DNA of 64,000 nucleotides from a virus. The notes beneath the pieces were generated by a model, which was not told where the DNA came from, searched no databases, and saw nothing but the letters and a program-made list of their open reading frames with translations. The translations under genes and the position numbers were made by a program. The DNA lies in the IMG/VR virus record IMGVR_UViG_3300031963_000026, positions 1-64,000 of that record; one strand, given 5' to 3'. Positions 8,205-14,887 of the stretch are shown in pieces. How positions within the stretch are numbered: position 1 is the first letter of the stretch; every line of letters begins with the position of its first letter.

Positions 8205-9212
8205 TTATTTTTTTAAATCGTTTTTATTTAGGGTTGAAATAAGTCTATGAAAATCTTCCCACATTTCCACTTGTTCTTCCGTATATTCATCCCAAGGTTC
8301 TCCAGTAAATCTTTCATAAAAGTTTTCGGCGTTTTTATTAAAATTATTATCAAAAATAAAATAACCAATATAATTTCCCTCTACAGGTTTTTTATATCTT
8401 ACTTCTTGTATATATTCAAAATCATCTACCCTAACGTGGGATAAATCTTTATTTGGTTTTTCGTTAATGGAATATAAATATATTTTATTATTACCTGTTA
8501 ATGAACCATAATGATTTAACATACTCCAAACACCCAATAAAGCACCACCAATAGTTTTTGAAGCAGATATTTCTGGTGTTGTACTTCTTGCAATAATATC
8601 ATCTGTGTGAAACTCAGGGTTACCATCATCATCAAATGACTCATAATATCCTTCTGGCTCAAAAATTATATTATCACCTTTGAATTCAGTTATAGCCCTA
8701 TAATAGTTTTTAGTGGTTTCCTCTCTTAATATTCTTCTTATTGATTCATAAACATTAGTCTTCTTCGGTGTATTATCATTCCCACATTTGTGACAAACAT
8801 ATGGATCTTCACCACCATCAGATAGATACCAAAACCATCCACAATCCTCACAAACAACTGCCGACTCACCCTCTATCGCATAATACCTATCACGTATCTG
8901 ATCATAGTAATGTTCACTGAAAAAATTATATAAATCATCCCACATTTCGGTAAATAATTCACTGTTATAATATTCCTCATCTGAAAAGAAAGTATCCACC
9001 ATATATGAAACAACCATTTTATTGAATTTATATTCATCCATAAAATTCCACTTGTCCTTATTCTTTGCAAACTTCTTGGACGCATCTGTTAACGCTTCCT
9101 TAAATATTTCATCAATCTTCTTAAAGTCTAACCTTCTCAAAAGATGCTTTGGGATTTCAGATTCTTTTAATAATCTTCTAATCGTTTGTTTAATATTTTC
9201 TTGTAAGTCCAT
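8205..9212 (-). CDS. Tagged two-module protein with zinc ribbon, internal tag and ART-like C-terminus
   Basis: 335 aa. Residues 1-20 (MDLQENIKQTIRRLLKESE) are a tag, followed by HLLRRLDFKKIDEIF as in the 603 family. Around residues 120-150 is a four-cysteine zinc ribbon (VCEDCGWFWYLSDGG then YVCHKCGNDN). Next comes an internal tag, NVYESIRRILREETTK. The C-terminal ~170 residues start YYRAITEF, then have RSTTPEISASKTIGGALLG and YLYSINEKP, and DDFEYIQEVRYKK. The order R, STT, then an E-x-R strand resembles R-S-E type ADP-ribosyltransferases such as T4 Alt and Mod, though the canonical second Glu is replaced. Cleavage would give two mature proteins. It is first in the tagged block and has its own TATTTAT box. 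Confidence 0.82.
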   Translation of the reverse strand: MDLQENIKQTIRRLLKESEIPKHLLRRLDFKKIDEIFKEALTDASKKFAKNKDKWNFMDEYKFNKMVVSYMVDTFFSDEEYYNSELFTEMWDDLYNFFSEHYYDQIRDRYYAIEGESAVVCEDCGWFWYLSDGGEDPYVCHKCGNDNTPKKTNVYESIRRILREETTKNYYRAITEFKGDNIIFEPEGYYESFDDDGNPEFHTDDIIARSTTPEISASKTIGGALLGVWSMLNHYGSLTGNNKIYLYSINEKPNKDLSHVRVDDFEYIQEVRYKKPVEGNYIGYFIFDNNFNKNAENFYERFTGEPWDEYTEEQVEMWEDFHRLISTLNKNDLKK

Positions 9213-9217
9213 AAACT

Positions 9218-9224
9218 ATAAATA
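9218..9224 (-). promoter_or_regulatory. Putative late promoter box at head of tagged block
   Basis: TATTTAT, 5 nt upstream of the first ATG (9212) of the tagged-protein block; it immediately follows the terminator of the preceding gene. Confidence 0.55.
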
Positions 9225-9227
9225 TAC

Positions 9228-9254
9228 AAAAAATGGAGATGTTTTCACATCCCC
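9228..9254 (-). terminator. Intrinsic terminator
   Basis: In minus orientation an 8-bp stem GGGGATGT / ACATCTCC closed by a GAAA tetraloop is followed by ATTTTTT. It separates the 9299-9667 gene from the tagged-protein block. Confidence 0.75.
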
Positions 9255-9298
9255 ATCTAATTAAAAATTAAAAATTATTATGAAAAAAAACAAATTTC

Positions 9299-9667
9299 CT
9301 AACTCATAACATATAAAGAAGAACCTTTACTATGGATCAATTCAAACTTATGGTCATCAACATTCCAACCGTTTAAGACCCAATTGGGTTGTACCCTCGG
9401 ATTATACTTAACACGAACATTACTAAGTTCAATATCTGGATCAACAAGAACCTGAACATCCTCACATAAAACCCAAGCACAAACCGACTTGTGTTGCCCA
9501 TTAAAGATCTTCTCCGCTGTTGATTTTTGATTTTTCAACTGACAACCTTTCATAATCAATTGAACAACTTTCGGATCAAAATACTTAACCTCCGTTGGAT
9601 AAGTAATTTTCCATTTCATATAGTTCTTACCTTGACTAAGATTAAACCTAACTTTGATCCGTTTCAT
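9299..9667 (-). CDS. Conserved-looking phage protein, unknown function
   Basis: 122 aa from the ATG giving MKRIKVRFNLSQGKNYMKWK; an upstream in-frame alternative would start inside the promoter region. The protein is basic at the start and has a VLCEDVQVLVDPDIELSNV strand-rich core. No family recognised. It is monocistronic: host-type promoter (9694-9724) in front and terminator behind. Confidence 0.75.
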   Translation of the reverse strand: MKRIKVRFNLSQGKNYMKWKITYPTEVKYFDPKVVQLIMKGCQLKNQKSTAEKIFNGQHKSVCAWVLCEDVQVLVDPDIELSNVRVKYNPRVQPNWVLNGWNVDDHKFELIHSKGSSLYVMS

Positions 9668-9693
9668 AATCTTGTTATTTTTCTTTAACAATA

Positions 9694-9724
9694 CAAAGAT
9701 ACTAGAAAAATTCTAACCTACAAA
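9694..9724 (-). promoter_or_regulatory. Bacteroidota-type promoter
   Basis: In gene orientation TTTG, 19 nt, TATCTTTG, matching the Bacteroidota -33/-7 consensus TTTG-N19-TAnnTTTG. About 26 nt separate it from the ATG. The whole ~70-bp region is duplicated almost identically at 10462-10530. Confidence 0.8.
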
Positions 9725-9775
9725 TTTTTTTTGAAATTGTTGTATATGAGATAAAAACCTTCTTTAATAAACTAG

Positions 9776-10046
9776 TTATAACCAATTAAACAGTCTTACC
9801 CATTTTATTTCGTTCATACCATACCCACAGACTATCTCTCCAAGGTGTGTCATTCATGCCCCATTTTTGAGCATCAATTCTCATATCTTCTGGTAATTCC
9901 CAAAATAATTGTTCCATTTCTTCTTGGTTTAAATTTACTTTACCATTATCCCAAGTTACATCCAATATAACATCGTGGAAATGTGCCCAATCATTTTTGT
10001 CAAAGTTGTAATCTTCTATTTTATTCATAATAATTAACTGGTTATA
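9776..10046. repeat. 14-bp inverted repeat flanking a small gene
   Basis: TTATAACCAATTAA at 9776-9789 and TTAACTGGTTATAA at 10033-10046 are inverted copies with one mismatch. They lie just outside the start and inside the stop of the 80-aa gene. They could be operators or remnants of a mobile cassette; there is no transposase. Confidence 0.5.
9786..10028 (-). CDS. Small acidic protein of unknown function
   Basis: 80 aa, tryptophan-rich (DNDWAHFHDVILDVTWDNGK-like start, WELPEDMRIDAQKWGMND later). No recognised domain. The gene is bracketed by an inverted repeat (9776-9789 and 10033-10046). It has no obvious TATTTAT or TTTG promoter directly in front, and a long hairpin (10052-10120) precedes it. 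Confidence 0.7.
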   Translation of the reverse strand: MNKIEDYNFDKNDWAHFHDVILDVTWDNGKVNLNQEEMEQLFWELPEDMRIDAQKWGMNDTPWRDSLWVWYERNKMGKTV

Positions 10047-10051
10047 ACAAA

Positions 10052-10120
10052 GTATATGTGAAATACCTCATAAGGTTTCTACTAATTATTTAGGTTTGTC
10101 GTCAGGTACTTCACATATAC
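10052..10120. promoter_or_regulatory. Long imperfect hairpin upstream of 9786-10028
   Basis: Arms 10052-10068 (GTATATGTGAAATACCT) and 10104-10120 (AGGTACTTCACATATAC) pair over 17 bp with one mismatch, enclosing 35 nt. No reading frame uses it. It could be a 5' leader structure or a small RNA. Confidence 0.5.
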
Positions 10121-10141
10121 CCAACCGTTAGTGATAATGAT

Positions 10142-10441
10142 TTATTTTAGTCTCTCAAAATATATTGTTTGTGTTGGACCACCTACATATGTTTCTAAAC
10201 GAAAAACAAAATTATCATCGTCAATTTTTGAAAGTTTCATTTCTTCGTGTCCAGAGCCTAAATTAAACTTTTTAAGTTTTTGTAATAATTTTCTTTCTTC
10301 TCCTTGTTTCAAAAATTTTCCTTTAATTTTGATTTTCTCATCTCTATATTCCGCAGAAAATAAATCACTATCACTAACATCAGATATATTCAAGTTTTCA
10401 TTGAACTCTCCGAAACTTTTTATGTGTTTTTTATCTTTCAT
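10142..10441 (-). CDS. Small charged protein of unknown function
   Basis: 99 aa, beginning MKDKKHIKSFGEFNENLN. It is lysine- and aspartate-rich with a C-terminal strand FVFRLETYVGGPTQTIYFER. No family recognised. It is driven by a host-type promoter at 10495-10525 through a ~50-nt leader. Confidence 0.75.
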   Translation of the reverse strand: MKDKKHIKSFGEFNENLNISDVSDSDLFSAEYRDEKIKIKGKFLKQGEERKLLQKLKKFNLGSGHEEMKLSKIDDDNFVFRLETYVGGPTQTIYFERLK

Positions 10442-10494
10442 ATTCGTTTATTAAGTTTAGTGTTTTCATAATCTTGTTATTTTCTTTAACAATA

Positions 10495-10525
10495 CAAAGA
10501 TACTAGAAAAATTCTAACCTACAAA
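10495..10525 (-). promoter_or_regulatory. Bacteroidota-type promoter (duplicate)
   Basis: TTTG-N19-TATCTTTG in minus orientation, with spacer and downstream sequence nearly identical to the promoter at 9694-9724. This indicates duplication of a promoter cassette. Confidence 0.8.
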
Positions 10526-10532
10526 CTTTTTT

Positions 10533-11540
10533 TTAGATAATTTCCATACTCTCAGAAAATAAGATTTGTTCCACCATCGGACAATTATTACGAATAATAA
10601 TGTTAAACCATTCCTTGAACTTCCCCTTATCTTTGAAGTCAAAGGTAATTCCATCATAATTAAGTTTGAAAACTCCAACCTTTTCTAAAACATCAACCTT
10701 ATTCACAACCATATTTGTAACCCCATTTATGTTTGCCGCTTTGATAATCATATCCATATCGGTCCAAGCAATCTGTCTTGGTCTTCCCGTTGTGGAACCA
10801 AACTCATTCCCCACTTCCCGGATTTGATTAAACACATCATCGGGTTGTTCAAAGGTCTTAGCACCAACATAAGTGTTATACGCCTTACATACACCATAAA
10901 CCTTTCTAATCTTTTGTGGCGGAACTCCGTTCAATACCGCAGAACCAATCGTACAATGTGATGATGTTACATATGGATAATCACCCCAATCAATATCCAA
11001 TTCAAAACCTTGTGCCCCCTCAAATAATATCCGAACATCAAAATCATTCTTGTGAAATACATTATAGATATCACATACATAATTCCGAATCTCTTCAACA
11101 TCCTCAGCTCTAATACCCTGACGATAATACTTGTCACGATATGCAGGACCATTACCTGTTTTGGTTGTTCCAATCTTTGAATCCTTGGAATCCTCGGCAA
11201 TGTGATCATCGGTAATAATATGAACCCTCTTGTCAATGAATAAGTATTCCCTAACACGAATACCCTTACTCTCCAAATCCTTAATCTCACTCATAAGTGA
11301 ATTGATATTCACAACACACCCAGGCCCAATGATGGATATCAAACCATTAACAATCCCCGATGGTATGTAATGAGTAACAATCTTCATATCACCAACATAA
11401 ATGGTGTGACCAGCGTTTCCACCACCATTATAACGAACAACGTGTGTATATTCACCACTTTGAGTTAAATAATTACAAACCTTACCTTTTCCAGTATCAC
11501 CCGCTTGTAAATCAACTATTACATCTGCAAATTCTAACAT
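10533..11540 (-). CDS. Adenylosuccinate synthetase-like enzyme (PurA/PurZ family)
   Basis: 335 aa. The family signature is clear: VDLQAGDTGKGKVCNYL (GTP/IMP loop), YNGGGNAGHT, HYIPSGIVN, GPGCVVN, GTTKTGNGPAYRDKYYRQG, LFEGAQGFELDIDWGDYPYV, then GNEFGSTTGRPRQIAWTD and VNKVDVLE. PurA joins IMP and Asp; phage PurZ joins dGMP and Asp to make the precursor of 2-aminoadenine DNA. At 335 aa it has the compact size of archaeal PurA and phage PurZ rather than ~430 aa bacterial PurA. The catalytic Asp (GDTGKGK) is retained, whereas classical PurZ has Ser there, so the substrate is undecided. No MazZ or DatZ partner is visible in this window. Confidence 0.85.
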   Translation of the reverse strand: MLEFADVIVDLQAGDTGKGKVCNYLTQSGEYTHVVRYNGGGNAGHTIYVGDMKIVTHYIPSGIVNGLISIIGPGCVVNINSLMSEIKDLESKGIRVREYLFIDKRVHIITDDHIAEDSKDSKIGTTKTGNGPAYRDKYYRQGIRAEDVEEIRNYVCDIYNVFHKNDFDVRILFEGAQGFELDIDWGDYPYVTSSHCTIGSAVLNGVPPQKIRKVYGVCKAYNTYVGAKTFEQPDDVFNQIREVGNEFGSTTGRPRQIAWTDMDMIIKAANINGVTNMVVNKVDVLEKVGVFKLNYDGITFDFKDKGKFKEWFNIIIRNNCPMVEQILFSESMEII

Positions 11541-11549
11541 AATCTTAAA

Positions 11550-11804
11550 TTAAATTTTATCCAAACACCAAATCGGTGTCTTTTCACCAACATATGAACC
11601 CTGAACATTGAATGAAAAATACTCAATAGCATCTTCTTCACTCATATCACGACATAAAATTGTAATACATTTACTGATTGAATAGATTAGTCTCATACTT
11701 GACTCATCTAACCCTATGATGGCATCATCAAAACCATCCGCCTTCAAAAATAACTCATCCTCATAATTCATGAATAAGTACTCCAAAAAATTTGTTTGTT
11801 CCAT
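11550..11804 (-). CDS. Small acidic protein of unknown function
   Basis: 84 aa (start MEQTNFLEYLFMNYEDELF). Acidic, probably helical, no recognised domain. It ends 9 nt before the PurA/PurZ-like gene start and is likely co-transcribed with it. Confidence 0.7.
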   Translation of the reverse strand: MEQTNFLEYLFMNYEDELFLKADGFDDAIIGLDESSMRLIYSISKCITILCRDMSEEDAIEYFSFNVQGSYVGEKTPIWCLDKI

Positions 11805-11859
11805 AATTCTTAATCAAGAATAAGAAACAAAATTCATAAAAACAACTAAATGATTATTC

Positions 11860-12192
11860 TTATAATGGAAAGGTTTCGCCAACAAATTGGTTAGGAACAG
11901 GAATGGTTTGAATGGTGTTTATACCCTCAATTTGAAAGGTTTCACCAACCCATCTACCCATAAGTGATTCTAACATAGATAGTTCCATAGGAAGGTATCG
12001 AAGAATATTTTCACTAATACCACGATAGATAAATAAGTCTTTATTTTTCAAACCCAAATGACCATCTCCTTCAGGATCTATTAACCAAATAATCCCAAAT
12101 ATATCTTTTCTCCATTCATATTTCTTAAACTGAGTTTCCATGAATTTTTTGAATATTGGATATAACTTTTCTTCTGTTACCTTGACTTTCAT
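11860..12192 (-). CDS. Tandem paralogue 3 (MKVKVTEEKLYP family)
   Basis: 110 aa from MKVKVTEEKLYPIFKKFMET. The longer frame upstream of this ATG runs through the TATTTAT box and is not used. Motifs shared by the three copies are QFKxYEWR, a D-P-E-G turn, LRYxPMExSMLESLMxRW and VGETFQIEG. Unknown function. Copies are 30-80% alike by eye, with the last part diverging. Confidence 0.82.
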   Translation of the reverse strand: MKVKVTEEKLYPIFKKFMETQFKKYEWRKDIFGIIWLIDPEGDGHLGLKNKDLFIYRGISENILRYLPMELSMLESLMGRWVGETFQIEGINTIQTIPVPNQFVGETFPL

Positions 12193-12196
12193 AATG

Positions 12197-12203
12197 ATAA
12201 ATA
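12197..12203 (-). promoter_or_regulatory. Putative late promoter box
   Basis: TATTTAT, 4 nt before the ATG of the third paralogue; the context (ATATTTATCATTATG) is identical to the box before the second copy. Confidence 0.5.
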
Positions 12204-12245
12204 TCCTTATAATGGAAAGGTGTCTCCAACACTCAACGGTGATGG

Positions 12246-12545
12246 TCAAGTCATCACCTGGACGATTAACCCCTCAATTTGAAAGGTCTCTCCAACCCAT
12301 CTACTCATAAGTGATTCTAACATAGATTGTTCCATAGGAATGTAGCGAAGAATTCCTTCACTAATATCCACATAGACATGTAAATATCTACCTTCCACCA
12401 ATTCCATTTGACCATATCCTTCAGGATCCATAAAAAATATCCCACCATTATTTTTATCTCTTCTCCATTCATATCTCTTAAACTGAGTTTCCATAAATTT
12501 TTTGAATATTGGATATAACTTTTCTTCTGTTATTTTAACTTTCAT
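12246..12545 (-). CDS. Tandem paralogue 2 (MKVKVTEEKLYP family)
   Basis: 99 aa, start MKVKITEEKLYPIFKKFMET, with the same YEWR, DPEG and LRYIPMEQSMLESLMSRW segments as its neighbours. Function unknown. The duplicated unit includes the promoter box and the ~35 bp before the start. Confidence 0.85.
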   Translation of the reverse strand: MKVKITEEKLYPIFKKFMETQFKRYEWRRDKNNGGIFFMDPEGYGQMELVEGRYLHVYVDISEGILRYIPMEQSMLESLMSRWVGETFQIEGLIVQVMT

Positions 12546-12549
12546 AATG

Positions 12550-12556
12550 ATAAATA
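12550..12556 (-). promoter_or_regulatory. Putative late promoter box
   Basis: TATTTAT, 4 nt upstream of the ATG of paralogue 2. Confidence 0.5.
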
Positions 12557-12575
12557 TTCTTATAATGGAAAGGTT

Positions 12576-12896
12576 TCACCAACCTAATGGTTTCAAAACG
12601 AATGGATTCATTTGGGGATTTAACACCTCAATTTGAAAGGTCTCTTCAACCCATCTACTCATAAGTGTTTGTAACATAGATTGTTGTATAGGAATGTAGC
12701 GAAGAATTTTATCTTTAATACCACGATATATCCATAATTTTTTGTTTTTTTCCAATTCCAAATGACCAAATCCTTCAGGATCTATATACCAAATGGAATC
12801 ATATTCATCTTTTCTCCATTCATATCCCTTAAACTGAGTTTCCATGAATTTTTTGAAAACTGGATATAACTTTTCTTCTGTTACTTTAACTTTCAT
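12576..12896 (-). CDS. Tandem paralogue 1 (MKVKVTEEKLYP family)
   Basis: 106 aa, start MKVKVTEEKLYPVFKKFMET. It shares the family segments and ends differently (VLNPQMNPFVLKPLGW). Its ATG overlaps the stop of the tagged GNAT-like gene upstream by 4 nt, so it is probably read from that gene's promoter. Confidence 0.85.
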   Translation of the reverse strand: MKVKVTEEKLYPVFKKFMETQFKGYEWRKDEYDSIWYIDPEGFGHLELEKNKKLWIYRGIKDKILRYIPIQQSMLQTLMSRWVEETFQIEVLNPQMNPFVLKPLGW

Positions 12897-13675
12897 AACA
12901 TTTCATTAACTCTGTTTATAAAGTTATCTATCTTTTCGGTATATAAACTTCTAATTATAACCTCAACAATTTCTGATATATTAACATACATAGTATCATA
13001 TACCATAGATTCATCCTCATCTTCATCACCAATTATCGGATAGAATGATGAGTAATACTCATTTGTTATATCATCTGTAAGATCCAAAATAAACCTTTCA
13101 CTATCAAAATAAACAAGATTATCAAAAGGATTAGATCTTAACTCTTGAATCAAATCATTAAAGAAAATATCACTTTCCAAACGTTCATCCACATAATTAG
13201 TAAGTACTGACAATTTACGTAATATTTGTTGTTTAACACCTTCTTTTGTTGTAATGGATTCCATAATAGTTTCTGTTATTTCCGTATTTTTTTTGAATAT
13301 TGAGATCATCTCAACGGTATGAATTTTCTCAATCTTATAACCAACATCAGGTGGAAGTTGTTTGATTAACGATTTCCAAGCCCTTTCCGCCTCATCAGAC
13401 CTAAACGCCGATTGAATGATGATATTCGGCATTTTATCCAATAACTCCAACATCGCTTTCTTATATAAACCTCTACCCTTAAATTCTTCCTTTATTGTTG
13501 CCATAACAACCATATAATGTTTTTCATCAGGTGTTTCCAATGTCATATCACCAACCGCCTCACCATCACTCATAATGAACACCTCAATGAATCCATCCAA
13601 TCGTTCAATTTGAATTTCTTCATTTATTACACCCATAACCTTACGGATTCTACCTATCTCTTCATTTAATCTCAT
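12893..13675 (-). CDS. Capsid-tagged GNAT-like acetyltransferase
   Basis: 260 aa. The N-terminus MRLNEEIGRIRKVMGVINEE is a tag of the RIKxxMG subtype with I-N-E as cleavage site. Residues ~35-130 read as a GNAT fold: a strand YMVVMATIKEEFKGRGLYKK, in which E-x-x-x-G-R-G-L-Y-K corresponds to the acetyl-CoA pyrophosphate loop, then SAFRSDEAERAWKSL. The C-terminal ~120 residues are helical and unassigned. It may acetylate a host target after injection; the substrate is unknown. Confidence 0.7.
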   Translation of the reverse strand: MRLNEEIGRIRKVMGVINEEIQIERLDGFIEVFIMSDGEAVGDMTLETPDEKHYMVVMATIKEEFKGRGLYKKAMLELLDKMPNIIIQSAFRSDEAERAWKSLIKQLPPDVGYKIEKIHTVEMISIFKKNTEITETIMESITTKEGVKQQILRKLSVLTNYVDERLESDIFFNDLIQELRSNPFDNLVYFDSERFILDLTDDITNEYYSSFYPIIGDEDEDESMVYDTMYVNISEIVEVIIRSLYTEKIDNFINRVNEML

Positions 13676-13680
13676 AATAT

Positions 13681-13687
13681 ATAAATA
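13681..13687 (-). promoter_or_regulatory. Putative late promoter box
   Basis: TATTTAT, 5 nt upstream of the ATG of the tagged GNAT-like gene. Confidence 0.5.
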
Positions 13688-13993
13688 TTACTCTTTGTTC
13701 TCATGTTTTTGTGTTCCAAAATAATATGAAAATATCATCAACACAAGTGTTTTTATTAAATCAAAAAGTTCTTTACTTTGACCTTCAGTTAATAAGTTAA
13801 TCTTGAATGCTATTATTTTATCAACAACATAAACACCCGTAAGTGCCGCAAATACCATAAGTATAAACCTAACCAAAACGTCTTTGGTACCGGTGGCAAA
13901 CAATTTGTATGTCCCATACATAAATCCACCAACAAGTAATAACGATAAAATTACCGCAAAAATCGTAATCCAAATATCACCTGAGCTATACAT
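13688..13993 (-). CDS. Small membrane protein
   Basis: 101 aa with three hydrophobic segments (IWITIFAVILSLLLVGGFMY, FILMVFAALTGVYVV and LVLMIFSYYFG) and a charged C-terminus. Function unknown; holin-like topology is possible but unsupported by context. Confidence 0.75.
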   Translation of the reverse strand: MYSSGDIWITIFAVILSLLLVGGFMYGTYKLFATGTKDVLVRFILMVFAALTGVYVVDKIIAFKINLLTEGQSKELFDLIKTLVLMIFSYYFGTQKHENKE

Positions 13994-13997
13994 CTAA

Positions 13998-14004
13998 ATA
14001 AATA
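13998..14004 (-). promoter_or_regulatory. Putative late promoter box
   Basis: TATTTAT, 4 nt upstream of the ATG of the small membrane protein, in the divergent gap before the DHFR gene. Confidence 0.45.
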
Positions 14005-14020
14005 TTATTACATTTCAAAA

Positions 14021-14395
14021 ATGAAAGCAATCATAGCAGTTAATAACAAACAATACATCGGATTAAATAATAAATTACTTTGGAAAAGTAAGGAAGATCT
14101 TAAACACTTCAAACAACTAACCGAAGGTCAACGTTTATTGGTCGGTTATAACACCTTCACAGAATTACCTCCATTGAAAAATAGAACTCTTATCATAGAT
14201 CAACGGAACGAGTTTTTATCTGCCGATTGGTGTATCGGTGGAAAAAAAACCTATGAAAAGTATTGTCATCTATTCACAGAACTACACATATCAAAAATAG
14301 ATAATGATGACATCGGTGATACCGAATATCCGAACCTTGAAAATCTAAATCCCGAGTGTAAGGTCTTCACTTATTACTTCTCAACAACAGATTAA
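14021..14395 (+). CDS. folA: Dihydrofolate reductase, short form
   Basis: 124 aa. MKAIIAVNNKQYIGLNNKLLW (split at the Met-20 loop region), KEDLKHFKQLTEGQRLLVGYNTFTELP and CIGGKKTYEKY match the DHFR pattern: N-x-x-I-G, E-D-L-x-x-F, G-x-x-T-F and (I)GG. It regenerates tetrahydrofolate consumed by thymidylate synthase, encoded at 21422-23515. It is ~35 residues shorter than typical DHFR, mainly in the C-terminal half, where HISKIDNDDIGDTEYPNL replaces the usual T-x-I...GDTxFP region. It lies on the plus strand, convergent with the next gene. Confidence 0.85.
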   Translation: MKAIIAVNNKQYIGLNNKLLWKSKEDLKHFKQLTEGQRLLVGYNTFTELPPLKNRTLIIDQRNEFLSADWCIGGKKTYEKYCHLFTELHISKIDNDDIGDTEYPNLENLNPECKVFTYYFSTTD

Positions 14396-14887
14396 CGTGA
14401 TCTTGCCGTCAGTTAAGTAAGGTCTAATATCACCTTCCATAAAACCAATGTTAACATATTCTGAAGGTCTTTCAAACTCATCATAACATTCAACTGAACA
14501 ATCACCACTATTCATAATGATCTTGTTAATAATAAACGGATCAATATCCATTTTATGGTTAATCGTCTCAGGTTTGGTATAATACCCAATCTGATCATCA
14601 ATACCAATCACCTTATAATAACGATTGATATCAATTTCCATATCCCCACAATCCTCAGAACAATCATAAGGATATTGTGTAACTTTATACGGATTCAGAT
14701 TTGTTAATTTCTTAGCAACTGATTTACCATCCGTCATAATATCACCAACTTTCAAATTCTTTTCACGAATCCCTAAAAATAACCTCGGCTTACATTGACA
14801 GTTTTCACCCAATTCATCACACCATAAACATTCACCATTGTGATCCATTTTTGGTGATACCGAAAATAATTTTGCGTTTTTCTTCAT
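14381..14887 (-). CDS. Cysteine-containing protein of unknown function
   Basis: 168 aa. An N-terminal cluster ECLWCDELGENCQCK could bind a metal, and a second pair lies in YDCSEDCGDME. It has a central KVGDIMTDGKSV segment. No family recognised. It overlaps the DHFR stop by 15 nt in convergent orientation. Confidence 0.72.
   Translation of the reverse strand: MKKNAKLFSVSPKMDHNGECLWCDELGENCQCKPRLFLGIREKNLKVGDIMTDGKSVAKKLTNLNPYKVTQYPYDCSEDCGDMEIDINRYYKVIGIDDQIGYYTKPETINHKMDIDPFIINKIIMNSGDCSVECYDEFERPSEYVNIGFMEGDIRPYLTDGKITLICC

Noticed and set aside
10131-10454. 107-codon plus-strand frame
   Set aside because: Antisense of the 10142-10441 gene, which has a proper promoter and protein-like composition.
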